Assembly (NCBI GenBank): GCA_009760855.2
Contig: WPIO01000019.1
Span: 2,849,501-2,913,500, forward strand
Length of the DNA stretch: 64,000 nucleotides
Source: Cristatella mucedo
Lineage: Eukaryota; Bryozoa; Phylactolaemata; Cristatellidae
Direction of reading: 5' to 3'
Shown here in pieces: positions 33,119 to 43,799 of the stretch. Below the pieces are notes generated by a model. The model did no database searches, had not been told where the DNA came from, and saw nothing but the letters and a program-made list of their open reading frames with translations. Positions within the stretch are counted from its first letter, which is position 1. Every line of letters starts with the position of its first letter. The position numbers were made by a program, and so were the translations under genes.

Positions 33119-33167
33119 CCCAGTTGCCACACCTAGGACGTAGGATGTCCTAGGTGTGGCAACTGGG
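33119..33167. repeat. Palindrome, copy 2 of a tandem pair
   Basis: Perfect 21-base arms (CCCAGTTGCCACACCTAGGA plus C, inverted on the right) around the centre GTAGGAT. Its flanking GAAGGATCC...AGCGGCTCCTCAAACGG sequence repeats that of copy 1, with a small deletion. Confidence 0.9.
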
Positions 33168-33827
33168 CTTTGAAGGATCCGCCCAAGGAAGGATTCGCGA
33201 GTGAGCGGCTCCTCAAACGGTCTGCAGTGAAGGAGGCATCATGAACATGAACAAAGTGGATCGGCTCTGTCCAGCTGCTGTCGCGCTAGCTTCACCGAAC
33301 GCGCTAGCTTCACCGAACGCACCTCGAACTTGGAGGCCGAGACAGCTCGCTATTAACAGCTTCAATGAGCAAAGTAGTGAGTTACGAATACGGCCCTAAG
33401 GTGGCTTCTGCAATAGCATGAGCGAGGAGGCCTAGTTCGCTAACCCTAATCAGCAGGCGAGTGACAGCCGTTCGGACGAGGCGCTCTGGTGCTTGTCTAG
33501 TGTTTGCAACTTTGATCGCCAGCTAGGAAATATGCCTTAGGCATGTAGGAGGAATGGGCTGTGCAGTTGTCTGCTTTTTTTCCAAGTCACCGACGCAGCA
33601 GTCGCAAGGCCGAGTCGCTGCGAGTCTGCACTCTGTTCGGCCGCTGAAGGGGCGGCTCTGTGGCTCAAGCGAGTGCGACCCTGGCTCCGCGGCGATCGGC
33701 GGCTTCCGTTTGACAGTATGGAGCCGCAAATGAAACCCGGTTATTTTCCTTCAGGTGCGATGAGTTGGATCGATGTCGCAGATGGAGCTGGTGCACCGAC
33801 CGACTGGGCCTTCTTTGTTGGATGGTG

Positions 33828-33945
33828 GCCGCTGCGGCTGCCAGAGGTCGGCGCTGTGGCTAGCATAGGGTCTGCACTGCGGCTGCCAGAGGTCGGCTGC
33901 GGCTGCCAAAGGTCGGCGCTGTGGCTGCCAGAGGTCGGCGCTGGG
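33828..33945. repeat. GC-rich minisatellite
   Basis: Irregular tandem units of GCTGCGGCTGCCAGAGGTCG and GCTGTGGCTGCCAGAGGTCG, four or five in number. Confidence 0.75.
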
Positions 33946-34960
33946 TCAGTAAGCGTCGGCCGGCGTCGCTGGATCTGTCAGCTGTCGGCGGCTCCGGCGG
34001 CTAGTAGTCGTAGTCACTGTCGCTGCACTTAACTTGGCCTTTGAGTCTGGAATGGCTAGTAGCTCGAAGTCTCTGATCATTTCAATTAGCACGGCGCTAA
34101 TCACCTGACCCAGTTCTGTGTGTTTATTGCCCTCGGCCTTTATTACAAGGCGGGATGGTGCCTAGAGCACCTTCGCCTGAGCATGCTTGTAAGACATCGC
34201 TCACCATCGGCAACCCTGACTGCTTGTATGCATTCGAGCAGTGCTTGTGCTTGGTCACTCACAGTCCGAGCCGCTTTGAGTGTGATCCTTCTCAGGTTAG
34301 GAATGCGTGCAATGCTATCAGTGCCGTTGTCTTGGCAATTCACTAGGCTGTGTAGGCCCCTGAGCATGTGTGTTTGTTGGTGTGTGTGCATGCGTGCGTG
34401 CGCGCGTGATGTGTGTGCGTGTTTGTGTGTGAGTGCACGTTCGTGCCCAAGCGTGAGCTCAGCCGACACAAACAGGCAGCCTATCGCTCATCGAGTTGGT
34501 CCTCCACAGGACTCGATTCAAGCAGTCCAGCTCGTGCCCCTACCGAGCCCTATCCGACAGCGAGGATTGGCAGACAGCAGGAGCAACGGCCTCGTGGTGC
34601 TGTCGCGTGGGGATTAGCTGCCCCTGCACTAGTCTATCATAAGCTTACTTGGACAGTAAACACTGCTGGGTGAGTCAAGGGCTCAGGTGGGGTTTCTACG
34701 TGGCTGCCTGCAGACTCGACCTCTGAGCTCCTACAGATGCTTGATCGTCATTGTCTGCTTGTCTCTTCCACCTCAGATTTTCATCTGGCAGAAAGATTGC
34801 AGCCAATGGGAGACGATCTAATACCTTCCCCCCCCCCATCCACGAGCATGACATGAACTGACTGCACTTACTAACTGGCAGTAACGACGTTCAGATTGTT
34901 CATACTCATGCTGCAGGCTTTTCAGGCAAAGCCAAAATTCACACCAGCAGCAAGAGGTTC
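33946..34960. other. Unassigned stretch
   Basis: Contains a GT/GC-rich simple tract at about 34375-34445. No gene was recognised. Confidence 0.35.
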
Positions 34961-35234
34961 TGCTCCTACTCTGCTGCTCCTGCTCTGCTGCTCCTGCTCT
35001 GCTGCTTCTGCTCTGCTGCTCTTGCTCTGCTGCTCTTGCTCTGCTGCTCTTGCTCTGCTGCTCCTGCTCTGCTGCTTCTGCTCTGCTGCTCTTGCTCTGC
35101 TGCTCCTGCTCTGCTGCTCCTGCTCTGCTGCCCCTGCTCTGCTGCTCCTGCTCTGCTGCTCCTGCTCTGCTGCTCCTGCTCTGCTGCCCCTGCTCTGCTA
35201 CTCCTGCTCTGCTGCTCCTGCTCTGCTGCTCATG
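34961..35234. repeat. 14-base minisatellite, about 19 units
   Basis: The unit is TGCT(C/T)(C/T)TGCTCTGC, with variants TGCCCC and TACTCC. Because 14 is not a multiple of three, all three frames stay open and give Cys/Ser/Ala/Leu-rich repeats. This explains the long frames here, which are not genes. Confidence 0.95.
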
Positions 35235-35670
35235 TTCCTCACTGTTCTAAATGACTCGTCGCTTTGAGATTAGTATAGACAGCACCTGCTAACACTTCTC
35301 ATGGCTCCTCTGCACGGTTGACTATTCCTATTAGTAATACAGCAAATGGCTGCTATAGAATAATAAATTTATGCAATGGGTGTGATATCTTGTTTCTTTT
35401 ACATTCTTCAATCAGATCAGACCTTTTTCACTGAAATTCGCGGTAAGTGGTGCCTGGAAATGCTAGCAGGGCTGAGTGTGGCAGGGCAGAGAATTCGCCT
35501 GCCGTAAGTGACTTAGTAAGTCACTTTTAATATGTAATATTATTGTAGCATTGTTAAAGTGCCCTACATGAGCTAAATCTCTTTTTTATGCAATTACCAA
35601 AAGATGGAAACTAAGCATAACAGTATAACAATTAATAACTAAATTTAGACACAGTAACATGCACAACTGT
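35235..35670. other. Unassigned stretch with a short palindrome
   Basis: AT-rich. Contains the perfect 21-base palindrome AAGTGACTTAGTAAGTCACT T at 35506-35526. Nothing else was recognised. Confidence 0.5.
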
Positions 35671-35835
35671 AGAATGCATACCAACATACGTGTCACCCCT
35701 AACCATGTTATCATGTTGTTTATCAAGCATGATACCACTCACCATTCGATCGTGTTTCCTTTGCAGCAAGTGTAAAGCGCCTAGAAAGAGATTGAGTTCT
35801 CTGAGGGCGCTTTACTGGATGTATTATTACAGCTG
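35671..35835 (+). mobile_element. LINE-B 3' end fragment
   Basis: It reads TAACCATGTTATCATGTTGT, then TGCAGCAAGTGTAAAGCGCC, TAGAAAGAGATTGAGTTCTC and TGAGGGCGCTTTACTGGATG, ending in TATTATTAC. A SINE-A tail fragment follows at once. Confidence 0.8.
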
Positions 35836-35846
35836 TTCTTTATACT

Positions 35847-35904
35847 CTACTGCAAGCGATGGTGATATCCGTAAAGGCTCTTCAGAGGCTGTTAAATCAG
35901 CTAA
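35847..35904 (+). mobile_element. SINE-A tail fragment
   Basis: It reads GCAAGCGATGGTGATATCCG, TAAAGGCTCTTCAGAGGCTG and TTAAATCAGCTAAG. The tRNA-like head is absent, and the LINE-B tail lies directly upstream. Confidence 0.7.
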
Positions 35905-36344
35905 GTATAAGACCCGTGGGTAATGCATGCGTAGCAGATTGCATAACTAAATTTAAATATTACATAGGCTGAAAGTACCGCGGGTGGATGTATAGAAATA
36001 CTATCAACTCTACCCCGCGAGATCATCTTTGGAGTAATCTGGAAAGGCTCTTTACAAGCCCTTCAAGCCTAGTAGCCAAACCTAAGAGGTAAGGGTGTAG
36101 CTAGGATTTTAATATGCGGTTCAAACTTCACACCTGAGCCGGCTAGCCGCTCTAAAAAGTTGTTATTCAACATTTGTTGCTATTTTAACTGTTCGCGTGA
36201 ATTTGTGGTTGTGTTTTTAGCAATTTTGAAAATGATTGAGCTCCTTGGCAAGGGCGCGCCGCCAGGAAGCTTCACGCCAAAACTAAGAAGAAATTCTTAC
36301 TGCTACTCGAAGGCCTCTAAGGTGGCGCTCGCCCATGCCTCTTT
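35905..36344. other. Unassigned stretch
   Basis: AT-rich text without a recognisable gene or repeat. Confidence 0.35.
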
Positions 36345-36399
36345 AAATCTGTCCAAACAGGATAACCTGCTTAGCAGGTTATTCTGTTTGGACAGATTT
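36345..36399. repeat. Near-perfect 55-base palindrome
   Basis: The 27-base arms AAATCTGTCCAAACAGGATA plus ACCTGCT are inverted to the right around a single T at 36372, with one mismatch. As RNA it would form a very stable hairpin. Confidence 0.95.
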
Positions 36400-36889
36400 A
36401 ACAAGATTCAACAGCTTAATTACTGCCGCGAAGCCTCTCGGACGCCGGCACATCGGCTGCTACATCCTCTCGCCTGAACTAGACGCCACTGGAGTAATCA
36501 AGACAATCGACTGGACGGCGGGCGCTGGCTGCAGTCGGGCACCGCGGCAGCCAGGAGGCGTAGTCGGGGGGGGGGGCTGGCCGTACCTCACGCGATTGCC
36601 TCCGGATCAGGAGAGGGCGACCTCGGCCAACCGAGCGGTGACATTCGGAGGCGTGGCGCGGCGGAGGCAATGATCGATGCTTCCCGCTAAGGAAACCCCG
36701 GCCCGGCCCGCCCAAACCGCTCCGCACTTCTTTCATCACCGCTTGCCGAGCCAACCAAGTCGTTCCTTTAGGCTTACCACACCCCATTTCGGCTCGAATT
36801 TCCGACCGGCAGGTGGCGCTACGGTCACCACCTGCCTCTAACCGTTTTTAAGCGAGCTACGGATCGCCGCCTAGTCAGTAGCCGCCGAG
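36400..36889. other. GC-rich upstream region
   Basis: A CpG-rich stretch leads into the secreted-protein gene and could carry its promoter. I see no TATA box. A run of ten G lies at about 36566. Confidence 0.3.
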
Positions 36890-37780
36890 ATGGCCTGCCT
36901 AGACGCACTGAAGGTGTACTTGACGCTGATGGTGCTGCTTCCGGCTATCCTCACCGCCTACGTCCTGGCTGCTGGCTCCGAGCTGCCGAAGGTGGCCTCG
37001 GCGACGGCGGCCACGACGATCCGCGTCGGCGTGCAGCCGAAAACCGTTGAACGACCGAAGGGGGCCGATTCGAAGCTCGCCGAGGCCAAAGGCCCAACGA
37101 CAGCCAGCGTCTTCGGCTTGGCAAGAGCTCTCAACGAAACGAGTGGCGCCGACGAAAGATGCAGGATGCCGGCAGCGACGACCACGACGACCACGAGCCT
37201 TCCGCTGCCGACCACTGGCGCCGCTCTCTCCAAGCCGCCGAGAAAGACCAAGTCGAAGAGCCAGCCTGTCCCGATATGTCCCAAGTCTCAAGCGGACGTC
37301 GTCACCAGCCTCCAGCAAAATTATCGGCTCTGTGCCGACCGCAGAACGGGCGCCATCAAGTCGGCAGCTCGAGCTCGAATCTCGGCACTGAAGGCGCTGT
37401 CGGTCGCAGACGCCATCGCCAGGCGTATCGCCAAGGGTAAAGGCAACGGCGGAAAAAATGTAGAAGCGATCGGCACCACAGTCAACGGCCAAGGCTACGG
37501 CGGCAAAGTCAACGGCGACATCAGCAGTGGCAACGACGTCAACGGCCGGGGTAAGGGTAGCGGCAATGCTGTTGCCAACGGTAAAGGCAAAGTCGGCGGT
37601 GCTAAAACCAGACGCATCGACAGCGCTAAAGGCAACGGCGGCTCTAGCAGCAAAAGTGGCAACGGAGGTGGCCGCAAAGGCAGCAGAGGAAATGGCAAAA
37701 AAAGTGGCAACGGCAGCGACAACTTGGCGAGCTCGAACCTGGTCGCGTTGAACTACTTACCAGGTTCTCGAAGGGGCTAG
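36890..37780 (+). CDS. Secreted Gly/Asn/Lys-rich protein, 296 aa, unrecognised family
   Basis: A single uninterrupted frame starts at ATG in a good context (GCCGAGATGG) and ends at TAG. Residues 1-27 form a signal peptide or anchor (MACLDALKVYLTLMVLLPAI, then LTAYVLA). Residues 30-110 are Ala/Thr/Lys-rich with one sequon (NETS) and a TTTTTT run. Residues about 120-175 hold a basic segment with the Cys-containing PICPKSQADVV and YRLCADRRTGA. Residues about 185-285 are low complexity, rich in Gly, Asn, Lys and Ser (KGKGNGGKN, GKGSGNAVANGKGK, SGNGGGRKGSRGNGKKSGNG). The tail looks like an extracellular matrix, adhesive or casing protein, but that is inference from composition only. No known family is recognised. 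The antisense frame is open because of the same GC-rich repeats. No intron is needed. Confidence 0.6.
   Translation: MACLDALKVYLTLMVLLPAILTAYVLAAGSELPKVASATAATTIRVGVQPKTVERPKGADSKLAEAKGPTTASVFGLARALNETSGADERCRMPAATTTTTTSLPLPTTGAALSKPPRKTKSKSQPVPICPKSQADVVTSLQQNYRLCADRRTGAIKSAARARISALKALSVADAIARRIAKGKGNGGKNVEAIGTTVNGQGYGGKVNGDISSGNDVNGRGKGSGNAVANGKGKVGGAKTRRIDSAKGNGGSSSKSGNGGGRKGSRGNGKKSGNGSDNLASSNLVALNYLPGSRRG
37430..37720 (+). repeat. Imperfect codon-level repeats coding Gly-Asn-Gly-Lys
   Basis: Recurring GGCAACGGCGG, AAAGGCAACGGC and AGTGGCAACGG blocks make up the tail of the secreted-protein gene. Units are uneven in length and stay in frame. Confidence 0.7.
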
Positions 37781-38984
37781 TAGCACCTCCGCTCAACAAA
37801 GGTGAGGTCGAGCGCAGCGCTAATCGCGAGCCGCCAAACAACGACCTGGGTCGTGAAGAGCCAGCACTTTGCTCATGGGCTAAAGGCGCTTGAACGTTCA
37901 CGCGAGTCTCGTTTTGTCTTTTACAGCTCCTCGCCCAAACGAGCGTCAATTGTGCTCCCTTTAGCAACACCGAGAGAAGCAGACGAAGCGCGGCGGCGAG
38001 GAAGCAAAGGATGACAGCGATCGATGATGGGCGAGAGAATCGCGGCTCGACGGCGAACGCTCGCGCCCATGACGGCCTGATCCGCACGTGATGTCCATAC
38101 GTGGACTGCAGGCATGATTTAGTTGCACTGTAGCAATTCTGGTTCCGTAGATTAAACTGTGAGATTAGAAATGGCGTCTCAATATGCTATTCGCACGCGT
38201 TTCTCGAAGCCACGCCGATCGAAGCAGCATCCGCTCGTAGCCATAATGATACTGCAATCAAGCGGCTGGACACCTTGCCTGCCGCGCGTGGAGTTTTTCT
38301 ACCGAAACCGAGTACATATGGCATTTACTTCTAGACTATAAGAAAAAACCACTGCATTCAAAAAGTTTCTGCATTGCTCGGCGATCTCTTGTAGCCGCGC
38401 TGGAAGTGTTGCCTCGGAGGGACTGACCAAAGACGTCTTTCGGTAGCCAAGATTTTTGGTTAGAAAGAGGCATAAACGAACCTTGCTCCCAAATCCCAAA
38501 AGCCTATTGGCGGCCAATCTTATCAGCGCCCTTTCGTGGCCAGTCGAACGGCGACGGAACTGCTCCGAGAGCTGGCTGTGGCGCTTGCACTGAAGCAAGC
38601 GGCGGGGGGGGGGGAGAATCGCTTGAGCAGCAGAGCCATTATTCAAGCTGTCGAAGTGTTGTATAGCTCGTTTGTAGCTGTTAGCTTCGCCGCCGAGTTT
38701 CCACCGCCTAGCAGAGTAGATACGTGCTCGTTTGACCTCAAAGCCCTGCTAGGGTTGGCGGCATCCCTAGCGAGTTAGGCGACAGTGGCTCTACCCTCGA
38801 CTTGGGCAATGGAAACGCTAAACCCACCGTGAAGGTGGCGTGGTCTGTGCACCGCTATAGCGCTTTGAGCGGCCGAGCTCGACAGAAAGCGACCGTGTTA
38901 GCAGCCATGCGTGCGTTTCTCGCCTGCGTGCATGGGTTCGTGGGTATGATTGCATAAAACGTCGCTTTGGGCTAAATCGGCCAG
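37781..38984. other. Unassigned stretch
   Basis: GC-rich to about 38.1 kb, then mixed. Contains a G-run of about 11 at 38605. Overlapping frames show no motif. Confidence 0.35.
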
Positions 38985-39460
38985 ATTGCGACTGACATTC
39001 GTCATTCGAGGTTCCTGAATTACAGCGGCTAGGAACCGATAATGCGATGACCTACAAAAGCCGACGCTATGCAATAGGCAGGGAGTTTTGCTTCCGGATT
39101 TGGCATTAGCACTTGAGTTGAGTTTAGATCTAGACTGCGGAGCCGTTGGTGTGCGTCATGGCCGTGGCCGCTGCTGAATGCCCGTAACCCTCCGCTGCCG
39201 TCGAATAGACTTCCCACGTTATGGATGTGGACTCGTTATGTTAAGTCTTTTGGCGATCTTTGTCTCGGCCGTGCTCCCCCTACAGACAGTCAACATACCA
39301 GCGTGCATTAATGCTGCACCAACAAGCCGGTACATGCGATACAAGGTCCAGGCGCCGGCAGTATTCGTTGCTCGTCGGCTGAGACTAGCGCCGTTACGAA
39401 TGCTGTGCTTGCGGCCTAGTTCTGTCCAAATGTGAAAGCCGCTGACCATATTTGTAGTAT
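38985..39460. repeat. Dispersed repeat R, fullest copy
   Basis: Matches 14990-15195 in its left half and both 16045-16290 and 22425-22765 in its right half. Shared marks are CCTGAATTACAGCGGCTAGG, GCTGCCGTCGAATAGACTTC, GCGATACAAGGTCCAGGCGC and CGTTACGAATGC...TGCGGCCTAGTTCTGTCC. It may be an old non-coding or MITE-like family. Ends are not defined and no terminal repeats were seen. Confidence 0.55.
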
Positions 39461-39544
39461 CCATGACTGTGGAGAGCCGTCTACACGACAAGCGTAGCGT
39501 CTGCAGTTCGCTAATCGCATCGTCGATGCAGTGCAGCTCACGTA

Positions 39545-40130
39545 AATCTTTTTAGGTCAATTTGAGAAAGTTTGTTGCCACCATCCGAAAGCGAATGTCA
39601 GAAATACATGCCACAAGGGGCTTGAGAGATGTTGAAGAGCTGGTCGGCAGAGAGGTATCAAAGCACTCGTTCAGCCACATGCCATCTGTATAAAAATTAA
39701 AGCCTAGATTGTGCCTGGTGATTGCATCGGCAAAAGGGAGACTATAAATTGTAAAAAAATCGGGATCAGGCATATTTCAATAGGTAACTCATACTTTAGA
39801 GACCCCTCAGATGACTGCTGCCCGTTGACATCGATGCTCTTGAATTTCTTACTGAGATTTGACCTAAACTATCATGATGCGATACCATTGATGTACAGGC
39901 GAGATTAAAGTCACTCAATAAGGATTGCATGATCAGAGGTATCAATAGCTGCCTAAAGACCAAGAAAAAAGACTACCAAAGTCAGCATTCGTGATAAGTT
40001 CGTCATGCACTCGAAGCAGTGCTCACTCTTTTGAGTGATTAGCTCCACAACCTGGCTGGAACTTGCTAGGCAGATATGAAGTTAGACGTACAAGTTCAAC
40101 TGGTCGGTCACTACTCCATCGAGCATCTTC
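39545..40130 (-). mobile_element. LINE-B-like reverse-transcriptase fragment
   Basis: On the minus strand it reads ALLRVHDELITNADFGSL-type text, ..AIDTSDHAILIE.., then FFTIYSLPFADAITRHNLGF and NFYTDGMWLNECFDTSLP (the catalytic YADD box decayed to YTDG), and NFLKLT. It is inactive. Confidence 0.6.
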
Positions 40131-40699
40131 GAAAGGAGATTGTGCGGAAGTTGCTTAGACTCTTCTGGTCTACTGTTTCTTTCGTAATGAGTGGCCCTAA
40201 CAGCAAACCTTGCATGCTATTTATGCAGAGCAACAGCAAATACACGAATCTCAGACGAATAACAGTGAGTTTAAGGTCTGGAGGACTAGTAGTCTTCTTA
40301 GACCGGAAGATAAACTTCAAAATGAGCTCATCAGAGACTGGCTTTAAGATAGACATTGAGGGAATGCAATTAACTGTGGGCTTTGAGGTCATTAGGATTG
40401 TTACCTTGGGGATGACCTACCCGAACTTACCAGTCTTTCTGACAGATAAACTATCGAATCGATCTACTTTATCGCCACAAGGATCAGATCGCTAGGTGCT
40501 GAGGTGCTGACCTGGGATTGGTGACGGAGATAGTCACTGCTTATTATTATTAGCATTTTTAGGTTGTGTATCTGTGATTCCACTATTTTATTTATTCATT
40601 CTAGATTAAGTCTTAGCTGGGATAGATTGATGCGACCTACCGCAGTCCTCGTATGCCAGTCGATGGACAGTCGCTCCTGATCTTTTGTGTCTTTCTCAA

Positions 40700-41850
40700 G
40701 CTCTTGCTTAGTAATGTACCTCCGTCTGTAACTCCACAAAGTCATTAAGACCATGTGGGTGTTACGCAGGAGAGATTTGTATAGCGCACGCACAGCCTAA
40801 GCGGCTTTTGGTACGCATTCGGTAGCCAACAGAATTCGTCTCACGCAACAAAGAGAAAGTGGGAAGCATAGCAGTCAATCAGGAGAGCAGTTGAGGTAGT
40901 GATTAGCATAGAAGTAGCAGCTCAGGACCGCTGAAAAGGATGTGCCATAGTCGGCAGTAGAAGAGTCCTAACTGGTTTAATTTTTGAAGGAAATCACAGG
41001 CTATCTATGCGAGGAAGTATTGTGGGCTTAATCAGCCGCGAAAACTTGTTTACAACGTCGGCTTGTGTGGTGTTGTAGCATTCTATCAGTGAGGGCAGGT
41101 TGGACAGTGTATTATGAAGCTATGGCAATGAAGATATTTTTGTTCAGACTGCTTCAATGTCAAAGCCTTGTAGACTGAATGAGATCGCATGCGGTCAGAC
41201 TTGCTGACTTTGGTAAGAATAAAATATTATTAATTTGCATACAAATTAATTAAATAATAAGAGTTGACGCAGTACAATTGCGGGAGAATCGTGTTTGTGC
41301 ATTTATGTGAAGTGAGCCATGCACAGAAGCCACTGGAGAAAATGAATCCGTCACTGTACGTCATTAGGCACACTTTGGATCAATGTTCTAATAGATATGA
41401 ATGCTAGTTAAAATCACCTGCAACAAGAAAGGGGCGATTTATGGAGCACAGATTCAAAAAAGCGTCGGAAAATTTGAAAAGAAGTAAGACTTGGTACCTG
41501 TGGGGTTATAGATTATCGCTACTATTGGTAACTTGGTGTTGGAGGGACTCAAAACATGAGATTCGTAGGAGAGTTCGCTCCGAGGAGATTGCAAACGGCT
41601 TGAAATTGCGAGCATGTGACAGTAGCTGCTTGCTCCCCTACAAGTTTCCATTGATCTCCGGGTATGAAAGGGCGTATGTTGGAGTGGCGTCGGTTAGGGT
41701 TGGTCTGGAAGTGTGTCCATTTCAGCCATGTCTTCTCGGTCAAACCAAAAAGGTCAAGAGCGGCGTCAAGAACGATGTCTGGTATTGCTGGGAATTTCTT
41801 GCACATTGAACGCGAGTTCGATAGGCACAGCGAGTGGCCTCCTTGGTAGG
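40700..41850 (-). mobile_element. LINE-A copy: endonuclease remnant joined to 3' end
   Basis: At 41850-41300 the minus strand holds an APE-type endonuclease: DLFGLTEKTWLKWTHF, then SPSNTKLPIVAIIYNPTGTK with SYFFSNFPTLF, and GDFNLHSYLLEHW-like text with damage. At 40970-40700 lies the 3' end (GGCTTTTGGTACGCATTCGG, GTAACTCCACAAAGTC). The reverse transcriptase between them is missing, so it is deleted or a composite of two insertions. Confidence 0.6.
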
Positions 41851-42449
41851 CCTGACGATGACCACCACGTCAGAATGGTTCACAGCAGTGCTTGAGCGAG
41901 AGCTGTGCGGCTCATGACGATGGCTGAAAATATCGAAACAGCTGCTTTTTACCACCCACCCCCTCTCTTGTAGCAAACAGAGGGAGATTCCCATCTCACG
42001 AACCTTCGGAGAAGCCGCAGCAACCAACAATGCAGTTCAACGGCAATAGCGAAACGAGAAAGGTATATGAGACTGTCCCGAATAGTAATGTCACTAAGAT
42101 TTTGCGAAGTCAAGTTAGTGACACCGTCTTGGGTGCGTGAGTATCAGCCGAAAGGGCGGCAGATCACGTGAGGTGGAGCTTACCGACTGGACCGTGGGCC
42201 CAAGTGGCGAGCGTTTAGATATCAGATGTACGCAGGCACACAATTTCTTACGCACTATGTTCAAAATCAAATAGATTTGTCTGAACAAGGTCTTAGCTGT
42301 ATCATTTTCAGCGATCGACGCCCGTAAGAAATAGGATTTTTGGAAAATTCTGCTATGGTCATTTGATGATAGCAGCGCTTTGTGAATCCGTTGTCTTGCT
42401 CCGAAGAAATGTATCAGTGGTCGACCGTATCAGCTCAGGTATATGTTTG

Positions 42450-43790
42450 GGGTAGGCTAATGCAGATGCGTAGTAAGACCTTTCGGCGCCGGGGACTGAG
42501 CTAAAAATGGCGCCCCCTCCCGTTGTCAAAAGTTGCTGCGAAATAGCCCCACCACGGCATAAATGCAAAGAACACACGCTAGCAGGCATAATGAGTCGAT
42601 ACAGTTGTATTTAATGGTAGTAAAGGAACAAGGTAGCTATCTCGGCTATAACTCATGGGAAAATTCTTCTGGCCTTGAATGTGGCAAACTGGCCCATTAC
42701 AATTTGAAAGTCGATATTTTCCAATTTTCTTTCTATATACTTACTTAACAAGGATGAACCATAGAGTCAATTTTACCCCATGGATGCTCTCAGATAAGAA
42801 GGATTATCTTCAGCTTACTTTAGGGATGTTCACAACTGACAACTCATATTGCTACTGTGAGAAGTACTTGCAAGGCAACTGTAAAATCAGGAAACACATA
42901 TTCTGATAACTGATCATGAAAGATATGAATTCCAGTCCTTAGTGCCGACTTGTGAAGTGCGGCAAGAAGCATTTTGAAGTCACATATTTCGTTGTACAGC
43001 TCTGTTTCGTCAACGCCTGAACAATGGAAGCATCCACGATCTAGACATCGCAGGCGGAGTCTGCTCTGGTCAAGTGTCTTCAAAAGCTTCTCAACTTCCA
43101 TAAAGAAACCAAATTTGGCATTAAGATCCGTGACCCTGGATAAAATGGCTGTAATTTCTTTTCGGAGATAGTCTATGCTTTCCTTTACGAGCCTTGAAAT
43201 CTCCTCTGCCGCCAGGCCAACATCCTGAAAGAGTTCTCCATCTGCATCCTTCGGTGGATTCTTTGTTCAACTAATTTGAAATTAGTATTTTATTAAAAAT
43301 ATATATTAGATTTAATTAATTAATTATTATATTATATATATATAATAAATATAAATTTAATTTAATTTACTATTTTAATTAGTAGAGTAATTACAATTTG
43401 TAATTAACATAACTAATAGTAATTCCCCACAATTCACATCTTCTTTTGGCATCTAGTAGTGATTCTTGGCACAGATCATCTCGAAGTCTTGACCACCCAA
43501 TCTCAAGAGACTGAAGGTCACAAAAGGTGTCTTTGAAGTTCATCTTTGGATCTTTTAGTCTTTTACGAACGCGGTCAGTCTTCCTTAAGATGCCGTGCCA
43601 AAATGACGACAGAGCCAAAAGGTAAAAGTTAAAAATACAATGTCGGAGACTGACAGCTTCGCTTCTTGTTTCAAGAGTTCCACCTGAGTCCTCAGACAGT
43701 TGCTCCAAAAGACCCACAGTGCTGTTCAGTCCACCATTGATCGCGTTCAGAGCCTCTACTCTGGCGCTACATTTTTGCAGAGTCACCTTT
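42450..43790 (-). mobile_element. hAT DNA transposon remnant (ZMYM1/DUF4371 type)
   Basis: The minus strand reads CSARVEALNAINGGLNSTVG, LLEQLSEDSGGTLETRSEAV, WHGILRKTDRVRKRLKDP and FCDLQSLEIGWSRLRDD. After an AT-rich insertion (43266-43425) come EEISRLVKESIDYLRKEI and VFPDFTVALQVLLTVAI. The C-terminal dimerisation region LRASMG...LLSKYIERKLENIDF has two in-frame stops. The 3' non-coding end at 42450-42545 is shared with 17205-17292. The N-terminal half with the zinc finger and first catalytic residues is absent. Confidence 0.7.
43266..43425. repeat. AT-rich insertion inside the hAT gene
   Basis: About 160 bases of almost pure A/T with inverted-looking borders (ACTAATTTGAAATTAGTA on the left, TACTATTTTAATTAGTAGAG and ATTACAATTTGTAATTA on the right). 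It splits the transposase and could be a small AT-rich MITE. Confidence 0.5.
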
Positions 43791-43799
43791 ATTCGCTGC

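Noticed and set aside
34896..35267. Long Cys/Leu/Ala/Ser-rich open frames
   Set aside because: Products of the 14-base minisatellite, open in all three forward frames.
36899..37492. Antisense open frame of 197 codons
   Set aside because: It lies opposite the secreted-protein gene and is explained by GC-rich codon repeats. It has no signal peptide or motif.
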